Origin: Hetaerina americana
Lineage: Eukaryota > Arthropoda > Insecta > Odonata > Calopterygidae
Length of the DNA stretch: 64,000 bases
Direction of reading: 5' to 3'
Assembly (NCBI GenBank): GCA_022747635.1
Contig: JAKTNV010000002.1
Location: 109,786,369-109,850,368 of the forward strand
A model generated the notes under the pieces. That model searched no databases. It worked only from the letters and a program-made list of their open reading frames with translations, and was not told where the DNA came from. The number at the start of each line of letters is the position of its first letter. Position 1 is the first letter of the stretch. This document shows, one piece after another, positions 46,901 through 58,440 of the stretch. The translations under genes were made by a program, and so were the position numbers.

Positions 46901-47495
46901 CTGCAACTCAAGAGATAACATGAAGCAGTACTTACAAAATGAACCCAAAATCAGTCTATGAAAATCTCAGACTATTGCACTCTTACAAGGATAAACATTG
47001 TGCATATTTGAAATATTCATGTCCAAGCCATTGTACACATACAGAATAGAAAGCTTGGCAAGGCTACGAGAATGTTATAATGTATAGTGTTCTATTGCAA
47101 AAAAAGAGCAAAATCTCTAATTCAAAGAAACTGCAAGAGATATGACAACGGTAACTTTTAACAGAGTCGTTCACTAATGTGCATTACAACGCAACATTTG
47201 ATTTCAAGGGTAAAGTCATTCACCCTGACCAGGATCATAGTTAGGGGGAATGATTTTTACACTTGAAATAGTTATTGCATGGCAAAATGCTAGTAAATTA
47301 CAAGCAAAAATATCAAGATATTATAGCAAATAAATGTGAAAACGACTTCATTGAATCATAGACCCATGCCACCTAGTAACTGAGAGAGAGTCATGATTTA
47401 CATTTGATTACACATGAAAATTACAAGATTACTCTATGAATTTAATAAATTGAATGAGACCAGAGCTCTGAAGTCTATTTTTCCACGACCCTCAC
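46901..47495 (-). other. OATP intron, 0.6 kb, with family-B remnant
   Basis: Donor AAAG|GTGAGG. Contains the degenerate family-B element at 47122-47281. Confidence 0.75.
47122..47281 (+). mobile_element. degenerate SINE family B copy
   Basis: Has the family head (CAAAGAAACTGCAAGAGATA, GGTAACTTTTAACAGAGTCG, AATGTGCATTACAACGCAAC) and the right inverted end (GAATGATTTTTACACTTGAA). The tRNA-like interior is reduced to a few tens of bases. Confidence 0.7.
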
Positions 47496-47927
47496 CTTTA
47501 ATATCCTTCCCATAGCCACTGTCCCCTTTCTGCATGGCAACAACTGGTTCCCGCACGATAGTTCGTGGGGTCCCAATCGAGGGTGCGGCAGATGTCAGGG
47601 AGGAAGCTCGCTGTGTGGCGGAGAGGGGAGGTGGGGGCGGAGGGGGAGGGTTGGGGGAGAGGGGGGGAGGGGAGGCAGCCAAGGAAGGAGGGGACGAGGC
47701 GTACGTTGCTGGAAACCTGTGAGAGGTCTGAGGCGGCTGGCCCACGGTTGACGTGGGGTGGTGGGGGATGGGTGGCCTTCGAGCCTTCTCCATCAATCGA
47801 ATACGCTCCTTTTCCCTGTGCAGCGTCTTTGGAAAGGCAAAGAATGGCACCGAGACAAGCACCAGCAACAACCCACAAAGCAGGAATCCTCCCCACCACA
47901 TTCCAACCCATCTGCGATCACCAGGAT
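47496..47927 (-). CDS. Oatp: OATP transporter exon: signature motif, TM6 and proline-rich loop
   Basis: The largest exon here (432 nt). It begins DPGDRRWVGMWWGGFLLCG, the OATP superfamily signature (D.RW.GAWW.GFL, here Met for Ala), through TM6 to VPFFAFPKTLHREKERIRL. A cytoplasmic loop of about 100 residues follows, rich in Pro and Ser, with an eight-proline run and PPSLAASPPPLSPNPPP. The usual OATP loop here is much shorter. The DNA is GC-rich, and the antisense frames over it are artefacts. Acceptor CTCTTCCACAG, donor AAAG|GTGAGG, phase 1 at both ends. Confidence 0.97.
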
Positions 47928-48724
47928 CTGTGGAAGAGAATTATTTATTTATCAATCATCATTTTCCACGGAAATGAGGGAAAAGGTTTGGTACACAAAT
48001 ATTCTTAGAGAACCAAACATTTACAACCATATATAGCCATTGAGATATCACATTTCTCATGAACAAAACATGAGAAATGTTGACATTTCATTAAGTTATT
48101 GCAATGAAATTATAATTAGGTACTTAAAAATTGTTGGCTAATTTGATACCCTCAGACCTCTTCAGAACATGCCTACACCTTGATTGATGTCATTATATGC
48201 AAGGAATAGACATAGGAGTGAAAATTTTAGAACAGTATTATACACAAAAATATTCACACATTGCCTTCACAGAAAAGTTCAATGCTTGGGAAATGCTATA
48301 TTTAATATAATGTATTGCAATGAAATGACAGGTAATTAATTTATTGTTTAGGATCCAAGGTACAAGGAGGACTCCTCAATTTTCCCCGTGATAGTGATAA
48401 TGTATCACTGTTAAAAGACAGAGCACTTGCACTCACATTCCAAATTTACCCTCATGTAGTACAACATTACATTTAGTGTTTCTCAGGGCAGATTTTGCCC
48501 AATAATATGGAAGAACCATCTGAAGAATATGGTTAGAGGATAAATGTCCATTTCTCTGTCCAGCAATAAGAGTAAATTTGTACTTTTTATTAGAATAAAC
48601 GTTACAACCAGTTGCTGTAAATAATAACCTGCACAAACTGAATCTGATTTTGTACTTCAGAGGAAAGTGGAGATTATCTTTCTAGTGATTCCCCTAAATC
48701 ATTTAATTAGTTATTTAAGAACTT

Positions 48725-48905
48725 TATTGGGGCAAGATTTAGACTTTATAGTCCCTCCTTCCGCCTAACCCCTAAATATTATATGAAAGACAATGAAAAA
48801 CACCCAAGCCCTAGGTAGAAGAAAAACCATCTAGCTAGGAATTGGACCTTGGACCTCTGGGTTAGTAGGCGAGGATGTTACCCGGCCGCCACTGAGGCTG
48901 GCAAA
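48725..48905 (-). mobile_element. tRNA-like SINE, family D (single copy in window)
   Basis: Minus strand: TCAGTGGCGGCCGGGTAAC (A-box-like region) and AGGTCCAATTCC (B-box-like), about 35 nt apart, followed by a body with GGGCTTGGGTGTTTTTCATT and ending near CCCCAATAAAG. Only one copy is seen here, so family status is inferred from the tRNA-like head. Confidence 0.5.
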
Positions 48906-49094
48906 TTAGGTACCCTAAATAAGCAGGTGTATCACCAATCGTTCAAAATGCTGCATAATCTGCCCCTACTCCACGTGAGTCCATTCACATGGATTGATTG
49001 CTCACTTGGTGGAATAACAGTGTGGGAAACAGCCCAGGGGAAAGTCTATCCACAACTATCCTTATCCCTCTTCAGTCATCTGAATAAATGCTCT

Positions 49095-49360
49095 ACATAG
49101 CAGTAGTATTTATGGGAGGCAACTGACAGCTGAGGTCATATGCACCATTAGGGATGGATAGGAAAGGATTAAGGGTGGAGGGACACCCAGCAGCAGCATT
49201 AGCCTACTCTCAACAAAATGCGCCAAGGGGTCTGCAGCTTAACATCCCAGATGGCATACTCACTCAAAGGGCCTCCACAAAGCACCTCAAGTAGCGATCA
49301 GGATACAGCTGAAAAATATCTACCGCCTCTGGTATTCGAACCCTCCCTCTGCCAAAGCAC
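49095..49360 (-). mobile_element. tRNA-derived SINE, family C, degenerate
   Basis: Shares with 54150-54450 the blocks CAGCATTAGCCTACTCT, CACAAAGCACCTCAAGTAG, GATCAGG.TAC and CTGAAAAATATCT (plus strand). It matches the family-C body at 42130-42440 in reverse. The tRNA-like head is at the high-coordinate end (GGTATTCGAACC = B box reversed). Confidence 0.75.
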
Positions 49361-50691
49361 CATCCGAATTCCCAAATGCTCTACATCCATCTCACAATTG
49401 TAGTGTTGGTTATCAGATTTTGGTTTGTTATGAGAGGCAGGGGCCTGTGTCATTGTACTGTGGTGTGGGCTGTGTCTAGCGAAAACGTACGTAATCTGTA
49501 GAAAACCATATAATAATACATCTCACAAGCATCCCAGCTTCTCAAACAAGCAGCTTCCAGAAGTAATACATTATTCCACTGATGTTTAATAGTCCAGTTT
49601 CATCTTCACAGCCCTCCCTTGATGTAGGCTTGTAAAGTGATCCTCAAATGAGCATGTCAAAAGGTCAGCATTTTCAAAGTTAGAAAGTCCCCCTTCTCTT
49701 AGGATTGCATCACGTCCTTGATGCTTTTCCTCCCTGTTCCTACAAATTGAGTCTCCCAAGGTATAAGACTGACTATGTTTAATGATACCCCAAAATACAC
49801 CTTGATCCTAAAATAACAGATGAAAAGGTTACCGTCCTTTACACTATGCACGTGACTACGATCAAAGGTCGGTAAGAAAAGCTCTTCTCAAAATTTTTCA
49901 TGCATTCTACTGCATTAAACTTAGAGAGTTGGATTTTACTAAATTGTAGATAAGTTCTTCAATCACAGAGTGATTTCTAAATGGAAAGGACTATGTGAAT
50001 GATTTTACAATTCCACTGCCACATGTGATAGTATTATTATTAAGTCATTGCTGATATGATAATACTCTCAAACATGTAAAATTCTATGTTACGTATTATG
50101 AATGCTCCTATTAATATTCACTATAATGGAAACATAATCTTTATCAAACTCAAATATTTAAACTTGGGTCCTTTATTATTTTTACAGGGTTTGAATTCGA
50201 TGTGGGTATGTGCTATACACAAGTTAATACGCAAGTATGGAGTATCTAAATTAATTGCCTGTGGTATAATCTACAACAGGGAAAGCATACACATTTGATG
50301 GTATATAAGTATGCTTCACTACGTGCATTCTAAAATGAAATAATTTTGTTGTTTTCCATCATAGAGCGGGTACATACTGTATGAGGGCCCATGTTTCCTG
50401 CTGGCTTATTCACTCCATTAAACTTTATCACCTATTCTTTGATTCCCAACTGAAGTGGATTAAAATTCATAGAACAAAATCCTTATGTTGGAACGTGTGT
50501 ACTACCCTAAACTATTGACACTTCAATATAACTGGCTCGTAATCATATATATCACTTCATTCACAAAATAACTTTCACTAAATAAAGTTATTCTCCATTT
50601 TAGAAGACTTGCTCAAAACAAACACATAGCAATGTTCAAAAAAATAGATGAAAAATACATCATTCAAGTTGACTAACAGGATTTGACTCAC

Positions 50692-50799
50692 CTATTGTGA
50701 TAGGTTCACTAGAGAAGGAGTCCATGTGGAAAGAAAGCAAATATGCACCCAGGAGAAATCCACAAACAGGCCCAAAAGCTGCCATGCTGTACATGCAAC
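50692..50799 (-). CDS. Oatp: OATP transporter exon: TM5
   Basis: Encodes CMYSMAAFGPVCGFLLGAYL and LSFHMDSFSSEPITIG. A membrane segment with the family's G...GP..GF.LG pattern is followed by the short extracellular loop that leads into the signature motif of the next exon. Acceptor TTGTATTCTAG, donor ATAG|GTGAGT, phase 1 at both ends. Confidence 0.96.
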   Translation of the reverse strand, partial: VACTAWQLLGLFVDFSWVHICFLSTWTPSLVNLSQ

Positions 50800-51748
50800 C
50801 TAGAATACAAAATTCATAAAATGTTTATGATGAACCTAATCAACATAATCTTTCATACTATGCACTCAATCTTCATATTTATGTTTGGTTCACAACATTA
50901 ACTACAAAAGTTTCTTCAAGACAACTATCAAAAGCTTAAGAATATCTCCTTGCGGACTGTTTCCAAAATACATAGATAATTAACAGAGACTATTACGATC
51001 AAACTATGAAAATCTAAAAATGCAAATTTCAAATACAGGTATAAGAGCACTCAAGATTTACATTTTTACCATTGAAGAGTGGACTACTACTTCAAGTTTT
51101 ATAAGTATTTAATTACATACAAGTTAAATACATTATTCATTTCATTTTTTCCTCCAAAATACTTTTAGTTCATCATTTGACAACCTAAAAATATAAGAAA
51201 TTAGAAAATGTGCAGGCAAGCACATATTAGGTTTACTTTTCCACCTTGCCTTAGCATGTTGAAATAACATCTTAATTGTATGAAATATGATTTCAGCTCT
51301 GCACTTTTAAATGCCTTTGAGCCAGGTGAATACTGTATGACTTAAAATTTTACAGTGCAATGAATTTCAATGGTATTTTAACCAAATTACAACTGGTGAG
51401 GCCAAGCTATGAAAATTTAACAATAGCGCTATTCGTTATTGATAAAAATTCACATTATGGTCAAAATGAGACTGGTTCTATGACATGATTTGATTCCATC
51501 TTTGATTATATTTGATTTACCATATGAAACCCTTTGACGTACCAATGATATTTGAGCAATTACCATGAAACTTAAATTTCAACTAGATCATTTTACTCAT
51601 TCGTGTGAGCATGATACTTTTGGAATGATATATTAAAAATAATATTCAGTTAAAAATAAATGTTTATTTAATTACCATCATCATTAATTGATACAATCAT
51701 TCATAGATCTCTTTTCTGAGGCTTAATTAAGATTCAGAAACAAATTAC
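50800..51748 (-). other. OATP intron, 0.9 kb
   Basis: Donor ATTG|GTAATT. AT-rich, no element recognised. Confidence 0.8.
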
Positions 51749-51955
51749 CAATGTAGAGTGAGGCTGATTCAGGACGAACATGGTCATCAATGTAAGTAGT
51801 CCCCAAAGTAAAAAGTGGCGAGCCTCCACAGCCTAGAAGCAGCTGTGCAACAAGGAAGAGGATGACAGGACCAGCTGTCGATGGAGATCCTTGTATGCAG
51901 TTATCTCCTCGAGAATGGAGATTGTTGGGAGGTGCTAAGGGAGGAGACGAAAGGC
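51749..51955 (-). CDS. Oatp: OATP transporter exon: TM4 and the FTLG.TYIDD block
   Basis: Encodes a Pro/Ser-rich extracellular stretch (GLSSPPLAPPNNLHSRGDNC), then AGPVILFLVAQLLLGCGGSP (TM4) and LFTLGTTYIDDHVRPESASL YIG, a block that is nearly invariant in OATPs. Acceptor TTTTTTCAG, donor ATTG|GTAATT, phase 1 at both ends. Confidence 0.97.
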
Positions 51956-52142
51956 CTGAAAAAATATAACGTTAAAACATTTTCAATGAGAATGATTAAT
52001 CAAATAATTAATAAAAAAATTAATACGGCAAAAATTAATCGTTTTTCATCCTCCCTGCTTTCAGACCAATGTCTTGTCACATTAGGTATGAGGTAAGAAC
52101 AACTTACTTTCATATTCTACCAAATTCAAAACAGTTACCAAA

Positions 52143-52410
52143 TTTCCAAGAAACTTCAGGAGATTTTGTGACAATAACTTTTAACGGAGTACTACCTTTA
52201 AATGTGCATTAAAATGCAACAATGTTAGAGTGTAAAAATCATTCGCCATGACTCCTGAGATTTTGGGATATTCGGCACCCCAAAATCTCAGGGTATAAGA
52301 GGATGCCTTGGTAGCTTAACTGGCTGAAGCACTCGGCTGGACATAAAGGGATCCTGGTTCGAATCTTGGTCATGGAAAATTATTTTTACTCTCTGATATT
52401 GTTGCATTGT
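52143..52410 (+). mobile_element. SINE family B copy with one tRNA-like module
   Basis: Bounded by near-identical 10-bp repeats AGTTACCAAA / AGTTACTAAA (52133-52142, 52411-52420). It has the head, then inverted ends (ATGCAACAATGTTAGAGTG... and ...CTCTGATATTGTTGCAT), an internal hairpin (GAGATTTTGGG/CCCAAAATCTC), and a single tRNA-like module (TAGCTTAACTGGCTGAAGC; CCTGGTTCGAATC). It shows that the family normally carries one tRNA-like unit. Confidence 0.82.
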
Positions 52411-52767
52411 AGTTACTAAAATGCTTAAAATAATATTATATTGTGAGGTTGTAAAAATCTCAAGTCTCTTTTAACGCTCCAGGCAATATTTAAACCTACA
52501 AAATGTTTCTGAATATGGAATTGCATTTTTATTTTCAAAACCTTACTTTTTATTTGGCTTAAGAATTATCAAGTTTTGATGCAACAATTATACAGCTGTT
52601 TGTTAATTACACTTTCACAGAGGAAATACGCTCAGTCTTTTTAAAACTTTAGTTCAAACCTTTTTAGTTTTTTCATGCATGCAGAAATATTTTCCCAACT
52701 CCGCAATTGTTTCATTTTTTCACGTCAGAAAGATCTTTCACAATGAAGTGTTTCTCAGGATGAAGTA

Positions 52768-54089
52768 CTACCTTGATCAAAAATTTCCCGGAATTTATTC
52801 AGAAAATTAAAAATACAAGTTTATTCATCTAAATCTATATTGTCCCCTTCAAAGTAATCCCCATCGACTGCAACACACTTATGCCAGCGCTTGATCCAAT
52901 CCTCGAAACATTTTTTATATTCGGTTTTCGGCATGTCCATCAGTGCTTCCTGCGATTTTTCCATTACTTCCTCTCGGCTGCTAAAACGCGTTCCCCGTAA
53001 TGGTTTTTTAACTCGATTGAACAGAAAGAAGTCACAGGGAGCCAAATCAGGTGAATTCGGTGGCTGTTGGATGGTATTTGTTGCATTTTTCGTCAAAAAA
53101 TTACGAATAATGATAGCACTGTGCGACGGTGCGTTATCATGGTGCAAAATCCACGAGTTTTCTGCCCACATTTCTGGTCTCTTTCGGCGAATTGCTTCAC
53201 GCAAACGTCTCATAACGCCCAAATAATACTCTTTGTTTACTGTCTGGCCTTCTGGCAAAAATTCATGATGCACTACACCGTTGTAATCCATGAAAACCGT
53301 CAGCATTGCCTTCTTTTTTGACTGAAAACGACGTGGTTTTTTTGGTCTCGGCTCATTTGGTGAACGCCATTCACTTGCCTGATGTCTGGATTGCGTGTCG
53401 TACTCATAAACCCACGTCTCGTCTCCAGTAATGATCCTTTTGATGAATGTGGGATCGGATTCAGCCTCGCAAATCATGTCTTTTGCGACGTCAACACGGT
53501 CTCTTTTTTGCATGAAATTGAGGTCTTTTGGCATGCTACACGACGGAAACCCAAATCATTAACCACAATGTCTTGGGCGGATCCATAGGCAATGTTCAAG
53601 TCCTCCGCTATTTCTCTGATGGTTAATTTGCGGTTATTGACCAACATTTCTTTTACTTTATCAATTTTTTCACCGACTTTCGATGTCGATGGTCTGCCAC
53701 TGCGTTCATCATCTTCGATTGACTCACGACCACTTCTGAACCGCTCGTGCCACTGGTAAACGACCGTTTTTTTTAGAGAATCGTTGCCGAAACACTTTTC
53801 CAACATTTCCAACGTCCGTGCGCCACTAAATCCGTTTTTTACGCAAAATTTAATACAAGTTCGTTGTTGCAAATTTAAATCCATTTCTGAAATTGTAAAA
53901 AATCGCCAACACACACAGAGATAGATGTACTCTTGGCTACGTAACTGTTGCAAATGTCAAGTTATGACACTAAGATTTAAAGGGAATATCAACAACAGAT
54001 GTACCAATTTAACAAAAAAAACAGAACTCAAATCGGAACGATGGGAGCGCCACACGGTGGTTATTCCGGGAACATTTTGATCAAGGTAG
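52768..54089 (-). mobile_element. near full-length mariner transposon
   Basis: A 1322-bp element with terminal inverted repeats of about 27 nt (left CTACCTTGATCAAAAATTTC; right, reversed, CTACCTTGATCAAAATGTTC) and TA on both sides (52766-52767, 54090-54091). Length and layout are those of a complete mariner. It carries one transposase gene on the minus strand with a single frameshift. It is of a different lineage from the mariner at 8472. Confidence 0.94.
52821..53884 (-). pseudogene. mariner transposase, one frameshift
   Basis: Starts MDLNLQQRTCIKFCVKNGF (ATG at 53882-53884). The first frame covers the N-terminal helix-turn-helix region, with ERSGRPSTSKVGEKI and LTIREIAEDLNI. Near 53530 a 1-nt loss moves reading into a second frame, which holds RIITGDETWVYEYD (first catalytic Asp), ILHHDNAPSHSA and NSPDLAPCDFFLF; the last two Asp are 34 apart (DD34D). 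It ends at a stop at 52821-52823. About 354 codons in total, the normal length. All three catalytic Asp are present, so the frameshift is the visible lesion; the copy is young. Confidence 0.93.
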
Positions 54090-54149
54090 TATTCTAGGAA
54101 ATCAATGGTTGTCCCTCAATCCTTAGGAGCCGCAACTTTAGTATGAGTA

Positions 54150-54450
54150 GTTTATAATGGAGGCAACCAACAACAGAGGTCATTTGCAGAATGCATTTGG
54201 GATGCATGGGAAATGAGAAAGGGTAGAGAGAAACCTGGTGTCAGCATTAGCCTACTCTTAAAAAAAGATGTCAATGGGTAAAATATTTTAACGTCTCATT
54301 CGACGGATTGCGTACTCATTCAAAGTGCCCTCCACCACAAAGCACCTCAAGTAGGGATCAGGGTACCACTGAAAAATATCTGCCATATCCAGGATTTGGA
54401 CTCGGGCCCTTTTGGTGGGAAGCCATTATGTTAGTCACTGCATCGTCCTA
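54150..54450 (-). mobile_element. tRNA-derived SINE, family C, degenerate
   Basis: Plus-strand blocks AGCATTAGCCTACTCTTA, CACAAAGCACCTCAAGTAG, GGATCAGGGTACCACTGAAA and CTGCATCGTCC are the reverse of the family-C body and head at 42130-42440. It lies between the mariner and the LINE. Confidence 0.75.
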
Positions 54451-54484
54451 ATCCCCCAGCAGCTTCTGAACAGATTTGATGAAG

Positions 54485-56192
54485 AGAGCATTTTTATTGA
54501 GACATCAGAATTTCAGCTGTGCCATAAGAACAGTAAGATCCAAGAGAGATGGAAAGAATACATTGAAGAACTGTATAGTAAAGAACTTTGACCAACAAAG
54601 TTAGACATAGAAAAGGAACATGACGTAGAGGAAGATAGCTTAGGTCCAGGCATACTCAACGATGAGATAGAAAGTGCACTAAGGGAGATGAAACTAAATA
54701 AGGCCGTGGGGGTTGCTAACATTCCTGCGGAACTATTGAAATGCTTAGGAAAGTGTGGGAGGAAGAGGCTATACGGGCTGATTCGTAGTATCTATGAGGA
54801 AGGAATCTGGCCGGAAGACTTTGTGAGATCAGTTTTAGTTCCTATTCCGAAAAAGGTAAAGGCTACATCATGTGAGGACTACAGGACAATAAGTTAAATA
54901 TCCCACGCAGCTAAAGTTGTTCTCAGGATCATAAACAAAAGGATAGAGAGTAGGGCAAATGATTACTTATGGGATGAGCAGTTTGGATTTAGGAAGGGGA
55001 GAGGTATGTGTGATGCCATTGCAACAATGAGATTATTAATTGAGAGGAATATAGAATACAACCAGGAGGTATTTGCCTGTTTCGTAGATTTCGAAAAAGC
55101 GTTTGATAGAGTGAATCGGGAAAAACTAATGAGTATATCGAAGAAAATAGGAATAGATTGGAGGGAAAGGAGGCTAATCCGCAACCTGTACATGTCTCAG
55201 ACTGCTCAGGTGCGAGTGGGGAACGGGGAGTCCAGATGGGCAGTTATGGGAAGAGGCGTAAGGCAGGATTGCCCATTATCACCGTTGCTATTCAACCTGT
55301 ATGCATGGGAAATGATTAAAGAGGCATGGGAAGAGCTGGAGGTAGGAATGAAAGTGGGCGGGGAATTAGTAAAATCAGTTAGGTTCGCTGATGACCAAGC
55401 TTTAGTTTGCCAGTCAGCCAAGGGGTTGCAAACATTGCTGAGTGAATTGGAAATTCAATGCGACAGGTATGGGATGAAAATCAAAGGTAATGCGATTTTC
55501 TAGAGAGAAAAAGGCTAAGCTAAACATTAAAATAGGAGGGCAAAAACTAGAGCAGGTAGAACAGTTTACGTATCTCGGAAGAGTTTTGGACCAACACGGT
55601 CTAAATAGTAGGCATGTAAGGAGAAGAATTGCACTAGGCAAAGAGGCTTTCACAAGGAGGAGGGAGTTGATGACAGGGACTTTGAGTAAGGATGTTAAGA
55701 AAAGACTCGTAAAAACTTTGATATGGAGCGTAGCTATGTATGGTGCGGAATCATGGTCATTGAAGCAGGAGGATAGACATAGACTGGAGGCTTTTGAAAT
55801 GTCGGTGTGGAGAAGAATGGAGAAGGTGAAATGGACAGAGAAGAAAACAAACGAGGAAGTACTTGGTATGGTGGGCGAAGAGAGGGGTTTGTTGGGAGAA
55901 ATGCTATGGAGGCAGGAAAAGTGGCTGAAGGGGGTATTGACCGGCAGTGGGATGTTGAAAACTGTAAAAGAGGGGAGAATGTTAGACAAATGAGGAAAGG
56001 TAAGGAACAGGATGGGGATGTTGGATGGGATGAAGGGAGGAAGGAAGTACTCAGAGATGAAGAGGGACCTGATGTAGAGTAGGATACTGGATTTTGTGTT
56101 GTGTTAGGAGTAACAAAATATTTGTTTGATAGTTGCGTCCATCCAAAACCCTACCTTAACCGGTAACTTACCTTACCTACCTTACCTAAGTA
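54485..56192 (+). mobile_element. 5'-truncated LINE with an ACCTT-rich tail
   Basis: A non-LTR retrotransposon from the RT domain to the 3' end. The 3' tail at about 56150-56190 is made of TACCTT/ACCTTACCTA units. Relatives lie at 34355-34650 and 63690-64000. The 5' part (endonuclease) is absent. Only two in-frame stops and one frameshift are seen, so it is fairly young. It is antisense to the OATP gene. Confidence 0.9.
54490..55993 (+). pseudogene. non-LTR reverse transcriptase with two stops and a frameshift
   Basis: One frame reads KIQERWKEYIEELYSKEL, stop (TGA 54589-54591), DEIESALREMKLNKAVG, ...LVPIPKK...CEDYRTIS, stop (TAA 54895-54897), then FGFRKGRGMCDAI, FVDFEKAFDRVNR (RT motif A), RGVRQDCPLSPLLFNLYA, VRFADDQALVCQSA (motif C, FADD). 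Near 55490 a 1-nt insertion shifts to a frame with FTYLGRVL, LVKTLIWSVAMYGAESW and FEMSVWRRMEKVKW, the typical C-terminal region of endonuclease/RT LINE proteins. The clade is not assigned. Confidence 0.92.
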
Positions 56193-56471
56193 ATAAGGAC
56201 AGTAGATAGCAAATGGATTGCAGACAAGAATGTGGAGAAGTCTGATGAAGATTTCATATTTTGAATAAAAATTTAATGCATGTATTTTGGGCCGTGATAT
56301 AAAAAACCGTTCTGAAGAGTTTCACATGGCATTTGCACACCCTTCTCCTTGCTGAATGGAATATAAGTTCTTGGTCTGTATGGTCTAATCTCCCAAAACC
56401 ACATTTAACTACATATTCAGTCTATAAACATCGCTCGCTTGCATGTTCTTTGTTAGAATTTTTTATCATGG

Positions 56472-56730
56472 AAAATCTATGGACTACTGACCGAAGGGCT
56501 CAGGCTTGATTCCCGGGCAAGACTCTTTGGCCACCTGCAGCTCCACCCAACCTATGTGATTTTTCGGGTACCAGATCTTCCTGGGAAACCATAAATGGCA
56601 CAGGGTATTAAGGAACTGGCCCCCCCACCCTGATGTGTAAATTTCACATGCCGTCGGGCTTAATACTGAATGAACTCTACCATCACCTACCAAGCCGAAG
56701 TTAGAGTTCATTACTGTGTTATGTTTACCA
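56472..56730 (+). mobile_element. tRNA-derived SINE, family A
   Basis: Starts within the tRNA-like head (GGACTACTGACCGAAGGGCT; B-box-like GGCTTGATTCCCGG), so the A box is truncated. The body is typical: ACCTGCAGCTCCACCCA, CTTCCTGGGAAACC, TGTGTAAATTTCACATGCCG, ACCATCACCTACC. Confidence 0.85.
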
Positions 56731-57977
56731 TGACAGAAGTGCTTTCATGTGCCATGGTTTCACTTTGGCAATACTCTGCTTCTCACAAATATAGGTGTAT
56801 TTTTCCTGCTTTGCTTAAGGTTACGTACAACATTTATGGCATAATGGGAGGCTAGTGCAAAACTGGGGATATCTTTAGTGTTTGAAAGCCAGAACGCAGA
56901 GCCTTAAATAATAAGGGCAGCCATAATTTTAGTACATAATAGTATGCACCAAATATTCATATAGGAGTTAGATTGAAACAAGCCTTATGAGAACAATTAA
57001 AGGTTTTAAGCCAATGAATAATAAATATATAAAATAAATAAATACATAATATTTCAAAATGTTTTGTTTGAAAATGTGGTTCATTCCAAACCTAAAACTG
57101 CTTACTATCTATTAATCCTCCAATGAAAATTTAATTTGCTTTCAGTGAATATTTCCTTGGTATACTAATTCTATGATAAATTTTACAAAGTTTTTTCATC
57201 ACCATTATTGGCAAAAAAGTAAAAATGCTGAAACAATCTCAAGAATCTGTTTGGGATACAATAATATGTCAAGAAAGGGATCGTTGCTGAAATGATTTTT
57301 CAGCGAGGGTTTGTGTACGATGTTTATAATGACAAAAATTCCTAATGCCACATGCATTTCTTCTCATTGCCTCCCCGGGATGTCCGAGTGTCTGACATTA
57401 GCTGGAAGGGAAGATTTCTTTATGAATTGGTTCATCAAAATATAACTTCAACAATAAACCAGTTAACCCTGCCATTTGTACTCTGTTCTAAAGCCACTAC
57501 AGACTCAAAACCTTGCGGAGGATAAAAAAATGTTTCTGGAAAATTCCACCACCAAAATGAAGATCATAGCAAAAAATTCCCAAAGCAGGATCTGGTCAAA
57601 TATGCAAAAAGTGGAGTACAGTGCGGAGTGGTACTTTTTTAATGCAGAGGGTATTTTTCCAAATAGATTTGATGCACACAACTAAGGAGTGGATGCAAAG
57701 TTTCACACAAGTCATATGGAATGGTCCGATAGGTACATACATTATTTTGTAGTTCCATGGTAATAATCCATGTAAACATGGTAAAAAATATGTCAGAAAG
57801 AAAACATAATTTTTTTCTTGAATCATGGCAAGAAATTCTAGTATTCCATAGTTCATAATGTCAACAGAGGCTGAATATTTGTAATTGTCATTTAATTTTT
57901 TTCACTCATGTTTTTAAATAAGACCATGTGAACAGAAACCATTCTCTATCTGACAAGCAGATATATTTGAACCTCAC

Positions 57978-58148
57978 CTGAACCAAGGCGACCGAGACCC
58001 ATGTCCTGCTCACGAATTGACGCTACTATCCTGCAGATGTTGTCCGAAGTGGAATTAGCACCTGAGGCAGGGTCATCACCCGAGTGTGGCTCAGCGACAA
58101 AGTGAGGGATCATGAAGACCATTGACCCTATTCCCATTATTACAGAAC
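57978..58148 (-). CDS. Oatp: OATP transporter exon: TM3 and following extracellular loop
   Basis: Completes TM3 with GSVIMGIGSMVFMIPHFV (the family's G...G.G...F..PHF pattern), then a hydrophilic loop AEPHSGDDPASGANSTSDNI with one NST glycosylation site, ending MGLGRLGSG. Acceptor TTTTGACAG, donor TCAG|GTGAGG, phase 1 at both ends. Confidence 0.96.
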
Positions 58149-58224
58149 CTGTCAAAAGAACAGTTAATCAGTGTTAATTTGCCATCAGCCACCAGAGCCA
58201 GCTAAGAACAGGTTTTATAATGTC

Positions 58225-58440
58225 CTGTTAAACTGAAAGTCAACTTTAACCTCTGGTTAAGGTCAAAACTCAGTTTAATGACTGCAAGTTGAATTCAAAA
58301 CTACTCACTATAACTGACGGACAGATGTTACTGGGGTTACAATATTTGCATTCAATAATGAACAATCTTCTGTTTACGAAGTCGGATTTGTTGGTAATAT
58401 CCAAATTAATTTAATGTTTACATTACAAAACAATTCGATT
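58225..58440. repeat. dispersed repeat, family E, copy 2
   Basis: Matches 36878-37050 over TTAAACTGAAAGTCAACTTT, AACCTCTGGTTAAGG, CAAAACTCAGTTTAAT, GCAAGTTGAATTCAAA and TCGGATTTGTTGGTAAT. Each copy lies close to an OATP exon on its intron side (about 75 and 450 bp away). Confidence 0.65.

Larger units (their letters stand above)
47928..50691 (-). other. OATP intron, 2.8 kb, with two SINEs
   Basis: Donor ATAG|GTGAGT at 50686-50691. Contains a family-D SINE (48725-48905) and a family-C SINE (49095-49360); otherwise AT-rich and featureless. Confidence 0.75.
51956..57977 (-). other. OATP intron, 6.0 kb, with nested mobile elements
   Basis: Donor TCAG|GTGAGG at 57972-57977. It holds a family-B SINE (52143-52410), a mariner (52768-54089), a family-C SINE (54150-54450), a LINE (54485-56192) and a family-A SINE (56472-56730). 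The stretch 56731-57977 shows nothing I recognise. Confidence 0.75.

Noticed and set aside
47534..48036. Overlapping plus-strand frames of 62-147 codons
   Set aside because: They are antisense shadows of the GC-rich proline-coding OATP exon at 47496-47927.
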